A stretch of DNA of 64,000 nt, taken from positions 1,736,001-1,800,000 of the forward strand of contig MBPM02000004.1 of NCBI GenBank assembly GCA_001695595.3, written 5' to 3'. Made by a program: the position numbers and the translations under genes. Positions 39,131 through 52,700 of this stretch are shown piece by piece. Source of the stretch: Plasmopara viticola. Its lineage: Eukaryota; Oomycota; Peronosporomycetes; Peronosporales; Peronosporaceae. Position 1 is the first letter of the stretch, and every line of letters starts with the position of its first letter. The notes under the pieces are model-generated. The model did no database searches. It was not told the origin of the DNA and saw only the letters and a program-made list of their open reading frames with translations.

Positions 39131-39275
39131 AGAGAATGAGCCGTAGGTATCATTTAGTAGTACAAACATTGTACTACGAGAATTGTACTACTACAATTGA
39201 ACTACTACATTTGTACTACCACAATGTAGTAGTACATTGTTTGTACTACTAAATAATATTCACGGCTTATTCTCT
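39131..39275. mobile_element. MITE-like hairpin element
   Basis: This is a 145-bp near-palindrome. The outer arms read AGAGAATGAGCCGTAG at the left and the complementary CACGGCTTATTCTCT at the right. Inside are the arm pair CATTTAGTAGTACAAACA and TGTTTGTACTACTAAATAA, and an inner array of GTAGTA/TACTAC words. It has no coding capacity. I did not find a clear target duplication at the edges. Confidence 0.7.
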
Positions 39276-39726
39276 CAGCTAATGCTCACAGAGTACAAGT
39301 TTAGTTTAAAAGGTCCAAGTGGACATATTTGCGTAGCAACGTTGTATCGTAGATGACGATTTGAAATTTCTCATCGACAAATTTTTGCGCTCATGTAGCG
39401 GTTACCCTCAAGCACAAAAGCTCAGAGCAAATAGCAGATTACGACTGGCTAATGAGGCTAACGTCATCAAGTGCTTCTCTCAAGAAAGTAAAAATATCCC
39501 TCTTCAGCCTGCAAAACGCCGTTTTCTGGGTAGACATGAAGTTCTCACAAATCAGGTTCACTAGGCGGCGCGCATTTAACACCCGAATCTAGCTTGCTCG
39601 TACGTTGTGTACTTCGCACTCCGTACTCGTTTTCAGCGCAGACATTGTTGCATTGCGAGCATCACCTTAACATAATCGAGTTTGAGTGAAGCCCTAGCGT
39701 GTGCGTCAAATTGCCTTTACAAGTAA

Positions 39727-39755
39727 TAGAGCTCTCGACGCCGTCGAGAGCTCTA
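39727..39755. repeat. Perfect 29-bp palindrome (14-bp arms)
   Basis: The arms TAGAGCTCTCGACG and CGTCGAGAGCTCTA are separated by one base. It lies 22 bp upstream of the start of the decayed DUF962 copy. It could be a cruciform or a hairpin in RNA; no function can be assigned. Confidence 0.75.
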
Positions 39756-39777
39756 TACTGTATGGTAATTTGATGGA

Positions 39778-40320
39778 ATGGCTTGCTTCTTCGACTGTTA
39801 CGAACTGAATTAGCAATGGCATTTTATCCGTCGTACCACAAAAACAAGATCAACCCGTTCACCGATTTAACAAGATCAAGCCATTGATTTAGGTGGGCTG
39901 CATTTCGTCTGCAATTGGGGTGCACCCACAGCTGATCGACAGACCAAAGTCTCTTGCAAGCAGATTTTGATCATGTGTACACTCCAACGGCGTGGAAGGT
40001 TATTCATGTCTCAAAACACAAGCACGCCAAATTTACCATCGACTTTCTCTGCTACTCTCTCTTATGTATCGGTCAACTTGTGGTATCCATAGTCGGCAAC
40101 CTCACAAGTGCAAGCAGAACGCGTAGCGCTATCCACCCAAGTCACCAGCTGGGTCCTCCACTTTGTTGTGTACGTAACGCAAGCCGGCGCTCTTTGTACT
40201 GGGCGCGAATAAACGCTAAAATTTTGTGCTGCTATATGTATTGTTTTCTTCGGGATACGACCCAGCGCATGATGAAGCAAGTCCATTTATCAAAGTTCCA
40301 CACCACAAAGATACAGGTGC
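39778..40320 (+). pseudogene. DUF962/Mpo1-like pseudogene 1
   Basis: The DNA aligns from start to end with the intact paralog at 43128-43739. It begins ATGGCTTGCTTC like the paralog's ATGGCTCGCTTC and meets an in-frame TAG at 39811. It then keeps recognisable blocks: the CGTACCACAAAAACAAGATCAA histidine segment, TTTTGATCATGTG, CCGGCGCTCTTTG, GTGCTGC and AAGTTCCACACC, in the right order but in shifting frames with internal deletions. The 169-codon frame at 39954-40463 is a misread of this remnant. It cannot make a DUF962 protein. Confidence 0.8.
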
Positions 40321-40446
40321 TGCACGCCAAGGGCATCAATCGACATAGGCTCGTACCTCAGCTCTATCAAAACAGCAAGGCTGATTCATCAAGAGCTACG
40401 CACGGCGTCCTTGATAGTACAAAGTTGGTGCCAAGAGTGCTAATTT

Positions 40447-40920
40447 CCGTTGGGAACAGGTAAGTCGACGTTAAGCAGAGCGAGAACTTGGTTACAATAC
40501 TTTTGGCCTGCTGAACTGATTTTGTGGCGTGCAATTACTCGATGTTGATATGGGCTTACTTCATCACGCGCTAGCAAAAGGCCACGTTGTTGCCTGAGGT
40601 TGACACCTTTGGTAACCAAATAGTTGGCCAGCACGTAACAAGAAAGGACGACCTTTACGCCGCAAACATGTTCAATGCGATAAATAGAACATGTTGATGC
40701 TGCTCGCAACTGTCGAGTAACTAAGATTGCAAGTCGCTACAAAGTAGCGAGGCTACAATTTCTAGTGTTGCAACTAGCGATTGCGTGTGTGCAAAGGTCA
40801 CGTGTCCACAAAAATGGGCCAGATGCAGATTGGATGAACCATCTGGTCCATTATGATGTTGTGGTACGACATGCAACCGGAGAAGGAACGTGTGGTCGTA
40901 AGTGGGATGAGTTCAACGTG
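40447..40920 (-). pseudogene. DUF962/Mpo1-like pseudogene 2
   Basis: On the minus strand this segment aligns with the intact gene at 31403-32002. Read on the plus strand, shared blocks are AATAGTTGGC, AGTAGCGAGGCTA, GGGCCAGATGCAGATTGGATG and ATGTTGTGGTACGACA, in the right order, with many substitutions and frameshifts. It lies tail to tail with pseudogene 1, about 130 bp away. The 81-codon plus-strand frame at 40765-41010 is antisense to it. The outer edges are approximate. Confidence 0.72.
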
Positions 40921-43127
40921 GGTGTCATATTACGTATTGCAAGTATCCAAAGGACCTTTCTTTTCAGATCTTTGATGCGAAATTTTTCGTACAAAGACCC
41001 TTTGCTCTGAGCCATTGATTTTCGTACTGTTTACATCAAATTTCATGACGCTCTTTCTGAATTAAGTTCCGACTTCGTATGGTAAATACTGCTACATGTC
41101 ACAAAATCGTTTCCAAGCGATCTGGGTACGTCTAGATAAAATATTATAGTGACGATATATGTAGGTACTTCGTGGAAGCGACCGCTGCCTTTCGTAATCT
41201 AAGGCAGCAGTCATTTCTTTTCTTAAGATGCTACGTTTCATGAACTCCAACTCATTTTTTTCGCTGGTTATAAGAGCCTATATTGAACAGTTTCTTCTTT
41301 GGGGATATGATACCCAAAGAAATAAATACTAAAGTGCTGCATTGTAATGAACATCTGCAGGTATTGCATGCGTATAATTTTTTTTGTACACTTCAACCAT
41401 ATCAATCGCTTCATCGTTGTGATTGTGAGCCTTAGCATTTGAGAAATCTTGTGTAAAGGCACCGTGCAGGCCACCATGGGGCATTCTTGACGTTGCTGTT
41501 GCCACGCCGCTTGATGAAATGAAAATTAAGATGACTGGAGCAAATCTGAGTGAATATGAAGACCAACCCGTGTTCTTCTTTTATTCGTGTCTGGTGGTCT
41601 TAAAAACAAGTAAAAATTGCAACTATTTACCACGGCAAGAGTTACTAGTACAAGTTCCTTTAGAATTACTTTGAAGAGGCACTCTATGTGATTAGAAGTA
41701 AGATTAATTGCAAAGGTCAGGATTTTGACGATAAAATAAATCCTTGATACATAAAAAAATTAAAAGAACTCGGCCTTGATTGAGAGGTACGAAGATATGC
41801 TTGTTCCACTAAATTGTAGCAGAGGATGACAGCGCGAGAAACTTAAGGGGTTTTTGGCAGGTGCATACCTATGTTACCATCCCATACACAAAGAATTTGC
41901 AATTTCATGTAGAAAAGCTATAGAAAAAATATTTAATCTGACAAAAGTAGAATGTTTTGCCATAATTGGACTATGGTGGAAAGACAGAAGACTTCTATTC
42001 TCTCGGCCACGTATCTCTTGATCCCAGTGAGCGGTAATATTTAAAATGTCAATAAACGGACACATTTAATGGCACTACAAACATACTACTTGATTTTTTA
42101 GCTTGGAGATTTTTGAGAGAATTTTTAGAAAATTAATAAGAATTTAATAGATTCTAGTAATATTATACGCTAGTTTTGTAGTACTATTTTTGGCAACGAA
42201 ACGAGACGAGACGATATTTGCGACAAATTTATTTGATTTGCATCCTCTGCCTAAATTAGATTTATGAATTTGAAGTCAGGTAAGTACAGAATAGCGTTGA
42301 AGAGACCTCTTACCTGATGCATGGCTACTACGACTACGGGGCAGTTGTATCTAAATAGTGCAGAATAAGATGTTATAAAGTGAGAAGTCACCCAGAGAGC
42401 CCCTTGCGGACAGACAAGCCACGTCGTCGTATCAGCGTGTTTTCAATAAATCAAATCAATTTTTGTTTTAATGATATTTGCACACACAACAAAACAGTCA
42501 AACCGCAGGGGCGACTCGACACGCGCGTGACGAGCCGACCTTTGCGACGACCAACTTATTCTTGTCTCGCAAACCGGTTATTGTTCGATACTGGTTGCGC
42601 AAAATTTCGATCTTTCCACAACGCTCTACTGTCTACACGCACAGTATTCAGTAAATAAGGTGTGATGAAATTTGTTCAACAATATATTCAGTATATGGCT
42701 TACACAAGGTGAGTTATACCTACAAAAAAAGGCATGATTTTTTTTGTTCCTAAAGCTTCTGTAAGAAAAGCGCAGATCATGTATATCATTAAAGAATCGA
42801 CAAGTGGCACGCATGGATTTGATGTGGTACGTACATCTCCAGACGAATGTGTGCGCGTACCACTGTATATTACCACCATCCGTTGTGATCGCCCTTCGTA
42901 GTATGGTACAATTCCCGCCATACAAAGTCAAAACTTTGTCGAGAAAGAACATTATGGGATCAAGGCAAACAGTACGGCAATGAATTGCCTCCCACGATAG
43001 TTGCAAAGGAAGGTCCGTATTTTTCCTGAAAGCACACTAGCTCTGGGTCCACCCAACGGGACCACTTTGCAACGAAGGCGCTTTAAGGTTCCATCGGTCA
43101 CTTTGAAATTATCCTGATTCCGACCAC
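40921..43127. other. Intergenic stretch upstream of the second DUF962 gene
   Basis: No gene was recognised in these 2.2 kb. The last few hundred bases should contain the promoter of the following gene. Confidence 0.5.
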
Positions 43128-43739
43128 ATGGCTCGCTTCTCCGACCGCTTAAACCTGGAAAAGCAGGTGACGTTTTACCTGTCGTATCACAACAACAAGG
43201 TCAACCAACTGATCCATCTCGTCTGCATCTGGCCCATTTTCGTATCTGGACTCGTGATCCTTGCACACACGCAGTCGCTGATTGAAGCACCAGAATGTTT
43301 GACCTTGCTACCATTCGGACGATTTTTGATCTTGAATTACTCGGCCGTCGTGACTGGCATCTACATGTTCTGGTTCATCGCTCTAGACATGTTCGCCGGC
43401 TCATTTGGGGCCACGATCGTCTTTTTCTGCTACGTACTGGCCAACTATATGGTCATCGAAGGTACCACCCTCACGAGAGTGCCCATTATGCACGTTGCGT
43501 TGGCCATCCAAGCCATCGGCTGGATTTTGCAGTTCGTTGGTCACGGCGTGTTTGAGCGTCGTGCACCGGCGCTCTTCGACAGTCCGGACCAGGCGTTCAT
43601 CACGGCACCCCTTTTTGTGCTACTTGAGGTATTATTTCCTTTAGGCTACCGCCCGGAACTCTATGAGCACGTGACGAAGCAATCCCAGATCAACGTCAAG
43701 AAGTTTCACGCCTCGAAGGAAACAGTACCAATGTATTGA
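43128..43739 (+). CDS. DUF962/Mpo1-like membrane protein, copy 2
   Basis: This is a 203-residue single-exon protein, MARFSDRLNLEK at the start. It is clearly paralogous to the gene at 31403-32002, with the same length and segments: YLSYHNNKVNQLIH with the family histidines, CIWPIFVSGL, LNYSAVV, WILQFVGHGVFE, PALFDSPDQA and FPLGYRPELY. Several hydrophobic spans suggest an ER membrane protein. The start is fixed by the match to the paralog and by the decayed copy at 39.8 kb, which begins at the same codon. Function is as for the Mpo1 family (fatty-acid alpha-oxidation), by inference. It stands alone in a gene-poor region, yet its reading frame is intact, so it is probably under selection. Confidence 0.92.
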   Translation: MARFSDRLNLEKQVTFYLSYHNNKVNQLIHLVCIWPIFVSGLVILAHTQSLIEAPECLTLLPFGRFLILNYSAVVTGIYMFWFIALDMFAGSFGATIVFFCYVLANYMVIEGTTLTRVPIMHVALAIQAIGWILQFVGHGVFERRAPALFDSPDQAFITAPLFVLLEVLFPLGYRPELYEHVTKQSQINVKKFHASKETVPMY

Positions 43740-46700
43740 CGTTATGTATATATTTCCTTAGTCGTTTTTCAGAAAAAAATGCTGAAGCTCAATATATTAC
43801 ACGCTCATTTCAACCTCATAGCTCGTATGCCCATGCCCTACTGCGTGATCCATTCATGGTAAAAACATAAAACGACTGAAAGTACAAATGTGTGTTTACG
43901 ACACCTCGGCTCAGCCAACTCATCTATCGCTCTTTCGGTAGAAAACGAATCATTAGTAATTGTGAATCGTGACACTTTGTACGGAATTATGAAATGGCGA
44001 ACATGACGCAAATGTGATTCATGGATCTCTTTACTAAGCAACTTCAACGGCATGTTGAATGGAATTTTGATTCTTATAGTCCTTCGACAAATTGTAATTT
44101 ATGTATTCTGTATGTTATTCCTGCTAAAATACAAATTTCTTTACAATGGCAACCGCACACGATTTGTTTGACTAATTCAACTAAATTATTGTACGATTTA
44201 CATACAGGTTAAAAAGAATCACCTGCCGGACTGAGAAGACATACCGCGAAAGCGACTAAGCCTTTTTTTGCCAGACACTTTGCACACAATATTTCTGACG
44301 TGAGTGTTGATGTCGCGAGGAGTAAAATTAATAGAACAACCAGAGCCAATAGGTTACAATAGCATTACCGTAATTACAAAAGCCAGCACTTTATACAACA
44401 CCTACAACTGCCTCGTTTGGTTGTTGCGTCCATTCATATTTACAGGGTAACCATCATCATGGGCAAAAGGCAAGCAAGAAGATGATGTGGCCACAAATCG
44501 ACATGAATACTTTTCCAGCTGCTTTCACCCTTAAAGACTAGGATTATTATGCACCAATCCAGTTAGCAATTATGTTCATTACATCTAATTTTGGAAATTC
44601 CTTTACCCACTCGTCATTGCTGTCCGATCTATCATTATATCGGCAGTGCACCTCAAATCTTGCCAGCTGGGCCATAAAACGACAACGCCTAAAAGCCAAA
44701 TTCCATATCGAATTTTTAGTACACATTGACATGCACGCTGGCCAGTCCGAAAGAGTCAGCAGATGAGACAAAGTTTGAGCTAAAATCTTCGCAAATAAAC
44801 CACGTTATTTAGCCTAGATTCCATTTCAACACCTAAGATCGTGTTATAATCGCCCCACGCTCAAATCTTAACCATGAATTTTCTTGACACTCAATACTCA
44901 AGAGGTTCAATGCATCAACCGTAATTCTTCACTAAAAAAAATTCATGCCATACATAGTTTTGTCACTTGGACCAAAACAAAACGGCAAAATGCTATCTGC
45001 CAATTTTTTTGTTTACGTCTTAGAAATTCTTCGCAATCGCTCGACGAATAACGTCTTATTAACGCTTACAACCTAGTTATATATACACCCACGTATCTCC
45101 TTCCTGAGCCCAAATTTAGCCATGTCGTCAACGTTCTCTTGTCGCTCTCGGTCAACGTATTCTTTACAGTCACAGCCTTAGCGACGCGAAGCATGATATT
45201 GTCGAAGATGCTGATGACCATGGTCAAAAGATTTGGCGACGTATGGGTTGTCCTGCCAATGAAGTCGGTTTTACTACCATGAATTCTATGAGCGAAGATA
45301 TCTCCTCCATTTTTTAAGAAACTGAGTTTGGCCCTCGCAACATTGTTGCACAAGAGTCCTCTCCACTCGCCCTTAAGAAGAGAAAGACAATTTGTCACCG
45401 TCATGCGGCGGACTAAGTTTGCTTTGCGTTAATGAGACGTTATGTGGACGCAACTCATAAATAGGCAAGCCGTTTCTTCTCAAGGCATGCACTGGGTGCC
45501 GTGACGTCGACAAGTATAATTCTTGTCCGACCACTTGTGGGGTCTCGAGCTCGGAGTTGTATCGCGCCACAAAAGATTGCTTGACTCACGCTTCCCCAGA
45601 CAGAGGTAGTGTCATTTCGTACAAATGATACGAATATTACGCTTCTGATGATATCTGCATAGAGTACACGTAGTATTCGCATCATATTTACTTTATCTAA
45701 AGTGTAAGCTGAGCTATTTTGGCAATGACCTTTTATTGTCTAAACAAGCGCAGATTCATATCATCAGTAGCTGAATTTGAAGATAAAATCAGCACTTTAC
45801 ATCACCAAGTCTTTACTTATCAGCTTCAATAGCGTTTTCGTATTGAATGAAATGACTTACAGCCATATTGTTACGCGTGCGTCTTGAGACACTAAATCTC
45901 TTACTGACAAAGTCTTAGACTTGCGTATGCAGCGTAAGAAGACTGACATTGGCGTGCCGTACAACTATCCCCTCATTAGTATCGGAAACAGATGCGGTGA
46001 TGTTATAGGATGTAACGCTCATTGATCCATTCATTTGAAGCTGCGTTCAGTCTGTTCAAGCATGAACAGTTTTGTTTAGTACAAACTAAACAAGTGAGGT
46101 ACTATGCACCAACGCTGTATCGCATGGTGTAAAACATGTCTGCAGCGTTGCAGTCACCCGTACTTGTTTGACCGGCGGTATGTTTAAAGAATGTTCAATC
46201 TATTACCAAGCACCTTCAGTATTCTTGCAAAACAAAGTCGATGAATTATAAGCCTATGACCCTATAAGTCCGGCACTAAAACAAAGTAGTATTTTGCCTG
46301 CCCGGCTTCAAAAAAATGGTACTCGTGGTCCCGATGACATAATCGATATGTATAAACTGCATCACAGTGGCGCTAGTAATCTTGCCACTTGTTTGGCCTC
46401 TTTCAGTGAGGGTTTAATCAGTTGACACATGTCACACGTACATTCAAATGTGCTGATTTCCTGCATTAGCCGGGCGGCCGATAGTGGGTGCTACAAAGCC
46501 AAATGTCTGTTCACAACTGCAGTGACTGCTTAGTGACGTATAGTTGGCACAACAAAGGCAACGGATTTTAATTATCTTTACGAGAGATCATAGCACAAAG
46601 TAGATGGTAGGTGTTAAAATACAGCGACTCATTTCACACCGAAAAACCTTGTAGCCACGCATTTGAGACCGCATTGACAATTTGTTGTCTAAATCGTTGT

Positions 46701-49700
46701 TATAATCGCTTTCCAGAATTTTTGAATCTACGCATATGTCATATTGCGCTAGCTGGCGACTTGACAGCGCGTCAGCCAAGGCCTTTACTTTCACTGATTA
46801 GTTCTCATATCAATAATCTTGATTATAAATAAGAAGCTCTTTTGGTTAATCTCTGCGAGACTTGAGGTGTCTCGGTTGTCTAACGAGATATGATATGCCT
46901 TAACGCAAAGTAACAAAAACCCAGATTCGACACGAGCATTCGTCATCCAAGAAGCTCTTCATCAGTTGCCTTCCTTGGCAATTTTAGCTGTCAAGAGTCG
47001 AGAACGATTCATCGATCTCGCCTTTGGCTTTAGTAAGAAGGTGCTATCTGAAGAATCACAAGCGACGCTAACTGGTCGCTAATTGGTATTAGGTCCTACC
47101 CGGTGTCTGTAGCAGGCTTTGCTTGACTATTTAATGTGTCTGTTGCTGTTAGGCTTCTCTAACTTACTTTGTATTGAAGATTGGTTAATGGTCGCATCGT
47201 AATTGGTTACAATGCACTGTGCTTTGTGGCGATGACAAATCATCATTTAAAAGAGCCGGCTTATCGCGGCGAAAATATGCTGCCTAAAGGTCATTTATCT
47301 ATCAAAGCACCTAAAAGTTTTCCGCGCCGAGGATGCACTGATCTTCATTACCAGAGCTTATTCACACAAATAGTACAAAGCATCACACAAACTGATACCG
47401 CGCGTTTGTCTTCCACTGCTCTTCGTAAATGCGGATTGAAATGTTGTCATCATGTGTCGGTGCATACACCCTGTACAATCCAAATTATAGTGCAATTAGA
47501 CCGTTTAATGTCAGATCTGCGTTTGGAAGCCTTTAGAACTTGACTAACCACTCTAATCGCATACATTACCGCGATGAGAAGTTTGCCACCGTATTGCCGG
47601 GGAAATGAATAGCATATATCGACTCAGCATTGTACTATGTATTTTCTGCTATGTTGTTCTCCAGCCTTATCGTCTCTAAGAAATGGCGTCTCAACCGGCG
47701 CGAAATGTTTTTCGGATGATTTTAGCCTCGCACTCTGCCCGAAAGAGACGTCGCACGGTTTCTTTGGTGAGAACATAGCCGTGTCACGCAGTATTGAGCC
47801 TCAGCAACTAAGTTGAAAATGAGACATTTACCCCAATCAGATAATATCACCGAATGCGTTGTCCATCACACTTTCGTTCTGAGCCGAACGTATTCGAGGA
47901 GTAGGTCCACCGTTGTCCTTTCAATATTTCGATCCAGCCAGCACACGACACAATCTCTTCTCAAAACCATCAAATTGAATAGTCTTGTATTATCCGCAAA
48001 GCCATTTAAGATCTTCAGGTCCCAAGCGTTGATCCTTTTTCCCGGTATTCCCTTGAGAAGAAATTATAAACGTGCGATACATTCTTCTTAAAACTCAGGT
48101 TGTGCACCAAGCACGATTTAGCGTTCAAGCGTTTTTATATGTCTCTTCATTCGGCAATTATAATGAAACGATAGTCAATTGATCACCACAATAATTGTTA
48201 CAGACTTTTCTCAACAATGCCATGGACATACAATATAGCTCAAGTAGAGCAGAAATAGGCTTCAGGTTTCTCGTGCCTTCGGCCGTGCTCGTCGTCCCTA
48301 TGCAAAATACAATATTGTCTATTCCAACTTTAAAGACTCTATACACGACGGCACAATCTACCTGCTACTTAAGTGCCATGTGTTGCTAGTTTTTTTTTCA
48401 GAACGAACAGCGATTTTGAAAGGACGTTGTGTGTGTATGCGTGCCGACACGATCAAGAACTAAATACCGATGTCTTCAGCGACGTCAGAAGTATTTCCGC
48501 TTTTTATATTATCCGCTCAGTGCTGATCCAAATGCATTTGACAGATAAGGCTTGGACATCTAGAATTTGGCCGACCATGTCACGCCTAACATGCGGCAAA
48601 TGACGATTACGTTGAGGATCGCTAAATGGCTTCTGTACAAACCCACGTGGATAATCAGGGCCTCGCCCATAATACCTTGGTCTAAAGTCAATCATAGTTT
48701 GCATAGTATGCAGCAGGCGCTGTGCACAATGAGCATGATTCTGTGAAAGTTGTGATAATCATGTGCTCTGGCAATGCCTTGTCCGTAATTATTAAGCCAG
48801 AGCAAACCACATCAAGCACTGTAAACAGTGAGTGCTATTTCTTTTTAAGTGCTACCCTTCTCACAGTGGCAGCATTTTGTCATTAGTGCGTCGGCTGCTT
48901 GTTGTTTTGCCGTTACTGGTGTCCAGCAAATGATGCTTTCTACGAACGTCTCACAGTGGCTCACGTGCTGCACCCCGCATGCAGTAAAATGCCCCCCCAT
49001 CCTGCCTTGTAGTAGTGCCCGCTAAGTTGCTCAAAACATACAGCATTTGCTGTGTCCGACGAACGCGGACCACGGTTCGGACATCTCTTCCCGACAACAT
49101 TAATGCCGATTCCAAACATATTGATGTTCGACACATTCACTGACTTGGTCCAGATCCAGCGCTGATAGTAATTCTGCTTCCTAATTAGGATGGGTTAAGC
49201 TTTAAGCAAGGAATTGGTTATCAAGACCGTTGGTTTCCAGTCAACAGAAGTTTCGTGGTTTTTTGGTCTCGCCGTATTAGGTATAGAGGCTTACTTTGCA
49301 TCCGGGACCGGGACCGTATAGCGCTTGACATTCAAAAGAGAGCGAATCGCACACCAAGATCCCCTGAGACTCCTGGCAAGGTAGTGCTTGCTGAGGTTGT
49401 TCAGCAGGTGGTGAAGCTATGATGTGAAAGTGCTCTTGGACTGTCGGCAAAAGGCTGTCTTTTTTTGACAATGAATTGTCATTCACGATTGCTTGACATC
49501 TAGAGTCAATACAAACAAAGTTAGTCAGCTCACGGCTGCCTCATCGACCAGCCAGCCAGGATTTCAAGCAACTTTCATGTTGTAAAGATTGAAATTTTGA
49601 TCCCGAGGTTTGACAGAGCTTTTTTGTTAAGCAAGAAGCCTCACTCTAATGGGTTTTAGCGTTTATTCGTGTTATACATCACAACCAATTTATCTAGAAA

Positions 49701-52700
49701 ATAGAGTTTCTAGACCTTGGCGCGCTTGATAGACATTTAAGGCTTAAATGGCGGGAATTATCGCAAAAAGTTTTCGAAGGATGCTTCGAAAGAGACAGGA
49801 AGCTCAACGTCGTCTTTCATTTCATCAGTATTGCAAAGATCTATGAAAGTCGGACCGCTCGGTGTTTGTTGCTCTGCCAATCTCCTTATTCGTGCTATCA
49901 AAAGAAATTTGGCATTTTATACTCTCCAACGGCCTTGTGCAAAAAAAAGTCTATACGGATTTTATACTCTTCAACGGCCTTGTGCAAAAAAAAGTCTATA
50001 CTTCGACCGTGTCGGCTTGAAACATGCATTTGTAAACAGTGTTGAATCCCTCTCTTGAAGCAAGGACTAACCATACCTGCCAGTAGAGCAAAACGGACAT
50101 GGTGGCCATTTTGACTTTTCTTTCCGAGAGAAACAAAGGCCAACATTTCTTCCCCTAATAGTCGTTACACTCACTCCTCCACGCCGACATAACCGACGCA
50201 ATTGACTTTTGAATGTTTGATTAAACTTGTTTTAACAGAGCATTTTCATTACTGAAGGGTGATATCATACGCGCATTGGTCGTGTCAGACCATTGACAAG
50301 TAAATTCTGAACCTGCTCAAGTCAAATAAGGACATAATCTTGGTAATCCTTTTAAGGCAGGCGAGTGTACTGCTCCGTCTTTGACAAGAAGCAGTCATAG
50401 ACTCATGTGCAAGTGCAATTAGGTGAAGCGAGGCTGATACAATTCGCTGCATTAAGGAAGCACGTGCTTAAGTATGTACTAAGTGCCAAATTGTGCCAGA
50501 TCGCTTCCTAAAAAGCCCTAGAAGTTAGTATTAGTCTTTATGGTCAAATCCTAAATCACAATTAGTAATCCCAATACCAACTTAAAATTATTTCAATTTA
50601 ATTCTTAGGAAGTAAATTTTCTCTTCCAAAGTATTTTTTATAAATGTGCATCAGCGGTGATCTTTGGATTATGCTTTGCTTCAATGTTAGCTCCTCCATA
50701 CTAAACTCAGTATGTTCCACACAATATGGCGGTGCCAATCGACGTGACACGCAAGGATTTTAGATCCAACTGGCAAACATATCGTCAAAGCACGATTTGG
50801 CCAACGGACTTGGGACGCGCTTGTTTGTAAATGTACTATTATATGCGCGTCAAATGCTCTCCCCTTAATACAATAAGCATAGTCACTTTGTTTGTAAGCG
50901 ATAATTAACGTCCCTGTCTTTGAAAAGAAAAGTATGCATTATTGTAAACGTCGTTACGTAAAGTCGTGCTTTGTGGTGACAGGTATCTTCTTTCTAAATA
51001 TGTTTTAAGTATGTATTGTCTTCATCTTCATGACCGAAATCCTATCGGTATATTTCCGGTTTGCATACTGTGGTCTATCGAAAAATATTGGACCCTATAT
51101 ATTCGTTGGCTAAATTGCAGAGCTACAATTGGGGTAGCGAAAAAAATGGTATGACCTCAACAGGACAAAATTTGTTGTAAACAAAACTTCTAAGTACGGT
51201 TTATAGCACCACTTAAGATTGGCGACAGTAAACGGTCCGGCATCAAAATATATAAAAGCTCTTCGCACCCATCTCTGATGCTAGGTTCGCCCAACACTCC
51301 TAGTAGCACTAGTACTAAAATCTTAGGTTCACTTGATACATCGACTACTTAAACGCTCGTAATGATGCTGGGATGGAAAGAGCGCATCTTTTGGACGACG
51401 ATTTTTCGAAGACTTGCTGACTTTTTGCACCTAATGTGGCGGCCACATTTGAAGCCCCTCCTGCTATCAAACACCTTGAACGCATTATGACGTTTGGGCT
51501 CCAGGAACAAAGTCTATGGTCACTTCTGGGGTACAGCGATGCGCCAGTTAGCGGTGTTTTGCACCAAATCAACACAATTTAGCGGTTTTAGTAACATGTT
51601 GGTGGCCTCACATAGCTAGATGGATGGTCAAGCCTGTGAAGATTTGTAAGACCTACCGAAAAATCAAAATCGTAGTACTTAAATTGGCTGATTATACGAT
51701 CCTTTCTGTGCCGCATATTTGTCTTTGTCCTAAGATATAATAACAAGATGGGCACAATAATGCTCGTGCAAGACGGGGCGTAAAGCACCTGCCCCTCTTC
51801 TACTATAACGGGGGGACAAATAGAAAGGCTGTATATGATTGAGGTAGACAAGCACCATGGTCTTTTGGTCACAAAGACGTTAATTTGGGACTGCTGCGTC
51901 TCGACAAACGCAGTTCCAGCTACCGGGAGATCATTCGCCGATGCCACCACCAGACCATACTCAGTCAGAATGCCAGACAGAAAGAGCTAACCGAGACACT
52001 GCACAGAATGAGCGCTGAGACACCGCATCTGTGCGCCAGTAAGCCAACTTTACCCGAGTTTAAACTTAACAGCACAATTCAAGTTTCTAGGGCTTGATGT
52101 AAATAGGCCTTGACTCCTTAGATCTCTACTAGCAATTTGAAGACCGAAGGTAAGTGAAGGAGATGCTAGATATTTTACATGGTCTCTAATTCGATATTGC
52201 TTTTTGCACGAAGACAGTTATTTAAACTTCGGAAACTTTGGATAGCAGCACAAGAGATAAGATGAATTTCTAACAAAAGAAAACTTGATTTAGAGACCAA
52301 ATGTGCAGACTTACATGTAAATCCTCCGGTTAGAAATATAAGTTCGGGATTTACGAGCAAAATAGAACTTGCTATATCGAACTATTTACGGTCCTGGAAA
52401 GGCACCTTTCGATGCGCTTCACTGGTAAATGCACCCGATGTTAATGCGAGGCGTCTTTAGAGATATTTCGATCCTCAGAGCTTCAATCCTCGTGTGAGTA
52501 CTAAGACACCTCCAGCACTGATCGGCGCGTGCTCAGCCTTGTTAGTAAATCGGGTACAGGCGTCCATACGGTGGCTGATAGGGCTTATAGCCACTATCAA
52601 ATTAGCTACGAGACGGGGGCAAGTACTTTGGATTTCGTGCATTTCAGCTGACCTGCTAAGCCTTGACCGCAAGAGAATATTCTTTAGCAGTGTGGACAGT

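Noticed and set aside
39954..40463. 169-codon plus-strand open frame
   Set aside because: It is a frame-shifted reading of the decayed DUF962 copy; the DNA matches that family block by block in changing frames.
40765..41010. 81-codon plus-strand frame that looks a little like retrotransposon RNase H sequence
   Set aside because: It is antisense to the second DUF962 pseudogene, which explains the DNA much better.
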